Part shown: positions 57,801-64,000 of the stretch, in pieces
Numbering within the stretch: the stretch's first letter is position 1
Layout: each line of letters starts with the position of its first letter
Source: Lunularia cruciata
Lineage: Eukaryota > Streptophyta > Marchantiopsida > Lunulariales > Lunulariaceae
DNA: 64,000 nt
Assembly (NCBI GenBank): GCA_948567375.1
Contig: OX419761.1
Coordinates: 2,358,501-2,422,500, forward strand
Direction of reading: 5' to 3'
Program-made: the position numbers and the translations under genes
The notes under the pieces: model-generated
Databases searched by the model: none
What the model was told of the DNA's origin: nothing
What the model saw: the letters and a program-made list of their open reading frames with translations, nothing else

Positions 57801-58700
57801 GGAAAAACCTCAAAACCCTACAGCTGTAACTTCTCGACCCTCAACGGAATAGGATTCGCAGCTCCAGAATGTTGCCTGCATGACTAGTCAGTCAGGATTT
57901 GAATCTCCCTCTCAGTTCAGACACCAGGTTCTTCGAGAGCTGGACATTCAGTTCTGGATTATCAGAAAGTATTTAGGCTCTCTCCAACTCCAAACTCATC
58001 CTTCCTAATACCTGAAAGCTAGGACCCCCTCACGCCAGAACAATCTGCATGCTGCATGATCCATGTGACTACTACGAATCGAAAAGGTATAGTATTTAAG
58101 CGATTGGAAAAACAGGTAAAAAGGAAAGCATGCAGTCCCATCAGCAGAATCACGTGGTATAGGCACAGGTACCAGAGACTGTTCAGCGCGAGTTGATTCG
58201 ATTTTATCGTCAATCTCGCGGTGACCTCGTCACGCAAATCGTGCATATGATCATGCTCTTACGAGCTAAATCACTTGCATGAACTAAGGTAAAGGGGCTT
58301 GGTAGTAACAAGATTGATCAGCTGGGAAAATAAATCAGCCTGATTGAAAATCAAGTTAGTGATCAACAAGTCTAGTCTCGATGGTCACGCAGCCAAAGGT
58401 CTCGGTGTGGTTCAGCCACCAAGCAGGAAATAGGTTGTTGAGGGTTCGTAGCTCCCTTCCCGTGAACCTAAGGCTATACCAGCATCAGCGCAAAAAGGAG
58501 TGTAATGTATTGAAGGGAGCGCGGCATCCTCTTGGTGTATATCGTCATTGGTGTTGACTAACCTGACCGTGCTTGTTCCTCTTGTGGCTGAAGACCATAA
58601 GCCCGCCCCCCACTGAGTCTAGACATGAAGAAGGAAGCCAATAGCAAGTGCATGGACGCTTTACAGCTACATTCAGTGATCCTGTACTCGAGTCCGCCTG

Positions 58701-58733
58701 CAAACCAGCAAACCAGCAAACCAGCAAACCAGC
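58701..58733 (+). repeat. Tandem 8-bp repeat (CAAACCAG), four units
   Basis: Four perfect copies of CAAACCAG run without interruption. No coding role is evident. Confidence 0.95.
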
Positions 58734-60280
58734 TCATGGACATCAATGCGATACATATGTCCACTCATTGGTTCGACCTTCATAACTTCGCAGAGCGAAA
58801 TAAACTCTCACGTCCGAGCTGAATCTTTTCGGCGCGAAAGGTTCATGCCTTGCCTAAGAATACGACTATCTTTCTGCTATCATCCATAAGAATCAAAGAC
58901 ATCAGGAAGCTAGCTAGCAGCGCGGAACTCAACAGCCGGCTGATCGGAATAGAAAGCGTCCCTCTTGCCCATCCTAGCCAGCCTATGGTCTATCAGGAAA
59001 CCCAATCTGGTCTGTGATAGATCTCAGTACGAGCAAAATCTTGCACCGGAGAGGCTTACTTTCCAAGAAAGAGCAGACAGACAGACATACATTCTTCTAT
59101 CGAGGTTGTGATGGAATAGAATCGAATATCTCACGGAAATGGATGGAGCGCTTGTTAATAACAAGAGCGCGAGCACAGCGTAATGTGGGGAAACAAGTCA
59201 AGAATAGGAGGGAGAGCAATAGTTACGGACCGAATAGTGCAGGATCCCAGCCAGTCTCCTCACCCTCTCCTCGAGATCTAAACTGCTGTGTGGTTTTATT
59301 ACGGTAGATAGGCCCGCCCAAGCTCAAAGGTCCTGTACGAGTGAGAAATATGTCCGTTGATTGAGCTGCTGCTGCTGCCGCTGACCAGTGTACCTTGGCT
59401 TTCTTTTAAGAAGAGAAAAATTTCACATTAATGTCGTTCAGCGAAGATTGTACCAACTTACAGGCAGCCAGCGCTCAACTCTTTGGGCCTCATATTCCCT
59501 GGAAACTATACACCGCAATATTGCAACGTTTGTTATAGCCCACCTTCAGACAATAGGCCGCTACTGTAGTTGGGATCATCTGAACTTCCTGTAACTTCGA
59601 GATAGATCTCCTCCACGACGTTAATTGCGCAGCTTTAACGGTGATCGTACTGCTGCCAGAACGTACTCACTCAACTACAGTGTCTGAAAGTTAACATCGC
59701 TGGCCAGGCTTAGCTTTGTTAGCGTCATCCGCCTTTCCTTGACCTCGGAATTTCACTGAACTAAAGTTGTCCTTGAGCTCGGAGTTTCTCTGAGTCTAGT
59801 CTGGTGGAGCTGGAGTAGAGAGTGAGCAGCCAAGGAGCAGTAGCTAGCGCTGATCCACACACGCCGGTCAGACCTAAGATATTTTAACTTAGAGAGAGAG
59901 CTGAGAGCTCGGTCAGCTGTTACGAGATCCACACTAGGACTACTACGTCCTTCAATTTTCTTCGAAAGGGAGGGAAGAAGCATTAACGCAGAAGAATCGC
60001 AAAGCGTTGATTGTACCTCCTTCCTTCAGACAGTGCTCAGCAATTTGACCATCAACAGCACCCTTCTGAGTCACAGTTGTGTAAGTACGTTCGTACGTGG
60101 AGAGAAGATTTATGACCCGACAAATAATGCAGTGTAACGGCACATAGAAATTACATGTTTTTGGAACGAACCTCATGATTGCCCAGCAGAGCCCGCAAGG
60201 CGCGTCTGAGCAGGGATCAAAGCTAAAAGCAGGAGCCTTTCTTCCCACTGATCATGCCAGTGTGTCTCGAGGGGCCGTGT

Positions 60281-60299
60281 AGTAGTAGTAGTAGTAGTA
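60281..60299 (+). repeat. (GTA)n microsatellite
   Basis: About six GTA units stand before ACTATAGTCGACG. It is a simple repeat with no further context. Confidence 0.9.
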
Positions 60300-63200
60300 C
60301 TATAGTCGACGATGGAGTGATTAGCCTGAAAATTGATGATCCTTCCTACAAACCTGAATCATGATCATTTGCAAAGTCTGAAGATCGAACAATGAGGGCA
60401 CAGGATTGGCTGAATTTCGTTTGTGCACCGTGATTGTCCGTCACAACGTTGCTGCGGCGTCGGATTAAGGAGGAACTACGCTATATCCATCATGATATTT
60501 GCAGCGGATGATGACCCCGAGAGCTGATGATGATGATGAAAGAGGTCCTTTGCTATAAGTAAGCTCATCATGTGCACAGCAGACCGGACCTTTCTTATTG
60601 TGGTCTGCCTGTCTCGCCTGCCCGCCCATTTCCTTCTGATTCGGGAGTCTTGCACGCTTAGATCTCCACTATCTTCACCTCTCCCGCTTCCGATTTTCCT
60701 CTCAACTAGATTCGTAGTTCTGTCATTGTCACACCAGAGTAGCTTGCTGCTATCTATGGCTCTCGAGTAGCATTGAAAACGTCCGCGTGTCCCAGCTCGA
60801 GCAACCATTCAACCAGGGGCTTTGAAGAAGCAAGTTAAAGTAGATCATCCTCCTATATTCTCCATGGAAACGTGGCGTAGGGATATAAACATTCTACCTT
60901 TCCTTGCACGTAACGAGGGGTGCAAATAGTTAGAATTTGAGCACTTCTCTCGGTTAGATATGTGTGAGATTTGCTTCATGAAGCTCACTGCAAGTAGGCA
61001 CACTCTACCCACCTAGTCTACTACCGACTTGCAATTATACCCTCGCTGCTGTGCTAATTTACATAAGTGAATCCTTGGGTTCGTTTGACAGGTGGTGGAA
61101 CGAGTAGCTCTGGTCTTTGTCGTTCTATTCTGCCCAACAAACATTCGATCTTTGGAGCAGCATTCGATTTGGAGGCAATCATGTTTTGATTACCTGACTT
61201 TGAATTTGTGAAGAATGTCCATCTTCTCTAACACCTGGAACGCTAGTCAACGTTAACTGCATCAACTTCTGTCACAATGTTGTATTCCTCGCACTCTCAT
61301 CGCTGGATATAGTTCACTCCAAATCCAGTAGACGACGAGTGCTTACCATGGGAAAGCTTATTATGCATGATCTAGTCTAACCTGCAAGAAAGAGATTTTC
61401 CTTCTAATCTAAACTAGGGTAGAGAAAGTTCTACCAAGCACTGCTAAGTTTGGAGAAAGTAAAGGTTACTAACTTTTACATCTCTAGCTCAATTCATGTC
61501 AGTGGATGAGCACAATTTAAGATTATCAAGCTTAATAAGTGAGCCTAGGGAACTCCAAGAGAGATTTCTGCAGATCAGGACGAACGTGAGCTGAAAGGGA
61601 AGGCAAAGTGACTTCTTCCAGAGGGAAAAGAAAGTAATCTAAACCAATGCTAATAGCAGCTGAAAAAGGGCAAGGCGACCTATGGACCGGCTCTTTGTCC
61701 CGAAGAGCTGGCCGATGTAGACCACACCACCACCCGAACATGTTGAGTGTTGAGGGGAAATTGGAGCTGAGTTTGTTGACCATTAGACCCAGAAGGGAAA
61801 GGTCTCCTTATCGTCATGAGTGGGTCCTAGTTGCTCGAGCGAAGGGAAATAAAGTACAGTGATATCCAGATGTCGAGGTACAGTAGCTGGTGGCTTTGAA
61901 ATGTACGTGCTCCCTTCTCCAAGAAGTGTTCCCATTGAAGTTGTCCTGCGCTGTCCGGCCTCAGCCACCTTTCCCTTTCTTTACAGCGCCCAGCTGTCTA
62001 TACCACGCACCCGCAGCTTCAACTGATTGGGTTCGTGATCCCTCGCGCTTCCTTCTTCTTGCGTGTACTAATAAGCATCTGATCACAGCCTTTATGTCGA
62101 TTCACGTCAAATACATTGACCTACGACCACACTGTATCATAAACTCCTGTCGCAGACCTCGACCCCCATCTGGACCCTTCCTCTCAAACCCAAAACTAAC
62201 GATCAGCAATGAGTCTGAGACTCTGCTTAGCATGCGTATCCCCTCCCTTATTTAAGGCAAACACTGTCTTCTCTTCCCCACCCATCAATACTGAGATTTA
62301 CTTCCTCAAAGATGTTCCTCAGCGTGGACACCTGAGCTAGCATTGCCAAGCATTCTATGTCATTGAAAGCACCCCAACCTTCAGATGACACGCATAAATG
62401 CCTCAAACACTACTGGTCTTAAGCGTTTTTATTTACCTGTGACTCGAGTAACTGCCTTCTTCCCACCCTCTGACAAGTAATAGTTGCCACCCTTGCTGAG
62501 TACTTCTGCAGCAGCTGCCTGGTCCAGCACTCACGATGCAGTTAGTGTAAGTGATAATGCACTACCTTCCATGTTTCCACTCTGGTTGCACGGCGCCTCC
62601 TCCTGCTGCTCAAAGCTTGCACACGGAGAAGCTTGCTCTTCTTCTCATCCCCGATAACCAATATCCATTTATGAAATGTCTGCACCACTTTCCCCAAAAC
62701 TTCCGTGTTTGATAGGCGCCGGATCAGAGACTGCTGCTTGTAAGCTTCCCGATTTAGAATATCGAAATGCTTTCCTTTTTCGACTGTCAGTGATCTTGTG
62801 CAAAACAGTGTTGTTTGTGAGGAAGATATTTCCAGTCTGCGGGTACTGGCTAACTTGATTCTGAAGCTCTCATTCCATCGCCATGCAAGTCAGGACACCC
62901 AGCGAGCGAGCGAAGGAAGGCAGATATTCCCTGGTGATTTGTACTAATTTTTCTCAGAGTTTTGCGAATCAGTACGGTGGAAATTCCAAACTTTTGTTTT
63001 GGGTAAGCAATCAGGGTAACATCTCGCTGCTGCTGCTACTTTTGCGACTTAGTACTGCCAATTAGTAGCGATTTGTCAGTAATCATTATCACTTGCTGAC
63101 ACAAAACTAACGAGTTCGAGCATCGGGATATATTCCACCCCCTCCTTGACTTTTCTCCATCCATTTCATCGTTTTTCACGAACTAGCAGCGATCGATCTC

Positions 63201-64000
63201 TCCCAAAATTCTTCGTCGAATTCCAAGATGTGTACGTGCATAAATTTCACCAGATTAACCCACAGTTCAGTCCACAAAGTTTTGCGGGAAGACAGTCGAT
63301 CAAAGAACTCCTCCACAAATAGACATAAATCTCGATGTGAAGCATATTAAGGTCAGATTCGACCCACCAAGCCATTCAATCTGACATGGAGATTAAACGT
63401 AATACTTTCTCCATATCCGGAACTAAATCTTGCTCACAACACCAAAACACCGATCACATAAATCGCCAAATCTAAAAGCTTGCAGAGTGAAAAGCAATCA
63501 TGCAAACTCACTAAAGAGACTTCTTTCTAGATGTATCCGGCTACTGTGCTGTATTCTAATGGCATTTTAAAATTAACCAGAATGTCCAAGGCATGCGCAG
63601 GTCTAGATTCCTGAAGTGGCCAGGAATGAGTTTCACCACTTTATTGACTAATGTGGATTTCCAGTGACATCACTCTGTAACGGTTTATAAATCTCATGAG
63701 AGTTTATCGTACCCAGTACAGTATCATGTCTGGGCAAATCTCTTTGATGATAATTCAAGTGTTTCCATTTTAAATGTTAAACTGTTACGCGCTTTAATAA
63801 ATGTTCTAGCCATTCCTGAACGAGGAGCAGGAGGAATATTTAAAACCACATAACATGGATGAGTGGGTGGCTGAAAAAAAAGACAAGATTCTACTACTTT
63901 TTTGTGCTCCCTTCTTGGCCAATCACTTGTATGGTGATTTTGAGCTATCCCTTTTCTTTCCTAGTACACTATGTCAGATGTTTTTCCCTCGTCCCTTTAC

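Larger units (their letters stand above)
54801..64000. other. Intergenic, no supported gene
   Basis: No frame longer than about 121 codons and no recognised domain on either strand. Composition is ordinary. Short tandem repeats are at 58701-58733 and 60281-60299. An uncharacterised multi-exon gene with short exons, or a non-coding RNA gene, could be missed here without transcript data. Confidence 0.45.

Noticed and set aside
60476-60808. A 110-codon minus-strand frame as a gene
   Set aside because: No motif, and its His/Ser runs come from a (GAT)n stretch near 60520-60540.
1-64000. CRISPR arrays, bacterial operons, tRNA or rRNA genes
   Set aside because: No regularly spaced direct repeats, no operon-like packing, and no cloverleaf or rRNA segment found by eye; spliced plant genes show the DNA is nuclear.

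Overview
This is nuclear DNA of a plant, read as an early-diverging land plant (bryophyte or lycophyte grade) at moderate to low confidence. The reasons are a spliced, plant-type carotenoid isomerase gene with twelve short GT-AG introns, an intronless KIC/PBP1-type EF-hand gene, a homologue of the plant 'cadmium-induced protein AS8' family, plant Ty3/gypsy and Ty1/copia retrotransposons, and, inside an intron, a fragment of a group II intron reverse transcriptase of the kind carried by mitochondria of non-seed plants. The species cannot be named from the sequence.

Layout. 1-30.4 kb is a nest of decayed LTR retrotransposons. Bases 1-14240 hold two inverted copies of an unusual non-autonomous element (called E here). 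E encodes one long protein of about 860 residues, with an acidic linker and a coiled-coil C-terminus, and uses a ~685-bp LTR (L). Between the copies lies a gypsy gag-pol remnant (G) that ends in the same LTR family but has no integrase. G's 3' LTR is split by two later insertions. From 14.6 to 24.7 kb are old gypsy remnants (P, O) invaded by a structurally complete, degenerate gypsy element M (16854-23340, minus strand, 5-bp target duplication TTAGG). M itself carries an 855-bp solo LTR (S, 18831-19685, target duplication GAACC). M's LTRs have a dense cluster of perfect heat-shock-element motifs just upstream of the TATA box. From 27.5 to 30.4 kb is a minus-strand copia remnant truncated before its reverse transcriptase.

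30.4-64 kb is low in repeats and holds three recognisable genes. An EF-hand protein gene (36192-36584, minus) has a TATA box about 450 bp upstream. CRTISO (44944-50198, minus) has 13 exons that I could join by hand into an uninterrupted 608-residue protein; its intron 8 is mostly the organellar-type reverse transcriptase fragment. The AS8-like gene (53835-54800, plus) has an internal tandem repeat in its protein. CRTISO and the AS8-like gene diverge from a 3.6-kb spacer that contains a (CTTC)n microsatellite and a sharply bounded 2.3-kb AT-rich block.

The three genes have no evident joint function: CRTISO acts in plastid carotenoid synthesis, the EF-hand protein in calcium signalling, and the AS8-like protein is of unknown biochemical role. 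The stretches 30.4-36.2, 37.1-44.9 and 54.8-64 kb show no gene I can support, only a few hairpins and short tandem repeats. Most claims about repeats rest on comparing copies within the window by eye, so percentages are not given.
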